Assembly (NCBI RefSeq): GCF_050003625.1
Contig: NC_134397.1
Coordinates: 262,750,070-262,814,069, forward strand
Direction: 5' to 3'
DNA length: 64,000 nucleotides
Source of the DNA: Haematobia irritans
Lineage: Eukaryota > Arthropoda > Insecta > Diptera > Muscidae
The notes beneath the pieces were generated by a model. That model saw only the letters and a list, made by a program, of their open reading frames with translations, was not told the DNA's origin and did not search any database. Made by a program: the position numbers and the translations under genes. This document shows positions 63,906 through 64,000 of this stretch, one piece after another. Position 1 is the stretch's first letter; the number at the start of each line of letters is the position of its first letter.

Positions 63906-64000
63906 CAACAATAACGATTGAAGAGAAGCCAACAATAACAAACAAAACGAATGAAGATAGAGGAAGCACGCTCAAAACCAAACCCAGCCAAATACATTCA

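Overview
This is a eukaryotic, very AT-rich window from an insect, almost certainly a dipteran and probably a calyptrate (muscoid) fly. The reasons are short (60-90 nt) spliced introns, Drosophila-like splice and start contexts, rosa-like (DD41D) and ITmD37E-like (DD37E) transposase remnants, and several mini-me/DINE-1-like elements with (GTCY)n microsatellites. The species call is inference. Most of the window is nested mobile and tandem repeats. I reconstruct two host genes, both on the minus strand and both with large repeat-filled introns.

Gene 1 is a uridine phosphorylase (coding exons between 39198 and 23573, about 299 aa). Its small 5' exons lie at 39.2-38.5 kb and its last two exons at 24.06-23.57 kb, separated by a 14.4 kb intron that is mostly a 29-bp minisatellite and the elements carrying it. 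Gene 2 is SPAG1-like, a TPR co-chaperone of dynein-arm assembly (62347 to 49240, about 496 aa, five coding exons). It has a 9 kb intron holding satellite arrays and a 4.1 kb BEN-domain transposon, and two other introns each enlarged from about 70 nt by one MITE.

Repeats, left to right: satellite, MITE and deleted mariner (0-3.7 kb); an old SINE split by a hAT that carries satellite (4-5.25 kb); DINE-like A1 with nested insertions (5.5-7.8 kb); satellite and foldback (7.8-10.9 kb); DINE-like B1, A2, A3 and B2 with a TA-flanked composite element (12.3-17.85 kb); MITE, C1 and A4 (18-22.3 kb); a 6 kb satellite array (24.4-30.5 kb); B3 with a SINE (31.5-32.7 kb); B4 with a 3 kb satellite inside it (34.5-38.4 kb); a piggyBac-type MITE (40.4 kb); B5 with satellite and SINE (40.8-42.5 kb); a hAT composite holding C2, a SINE and a DD37E element (44.2-48.7 kb); A5 inside a MITE (49.8-51.1 kb); and satellite plus the BEN element (52.4-61.3 kb).

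The main result is that one 29-bp doubly palindromic minisatellite makes up roughly 29% of the window. It repeatedly sits inside otherwise unrelated mobile elements (DINE-like B and C, a hAT), in two DINE-B copies in the same internal interval. It has built higher-order repeats of 203, about 520, 675 and about 2,200 bp. The best candidates for undescribed biology are this satellite-carrier relation, the TA-inserted elements whose inverted repeats start with CAC, and the TA-flanked element with CCCGTGTAAAAATTGG ends and a BEN-domain gene. No CRISPR, rRNA, prokaryotic operon or intact virus was seen.
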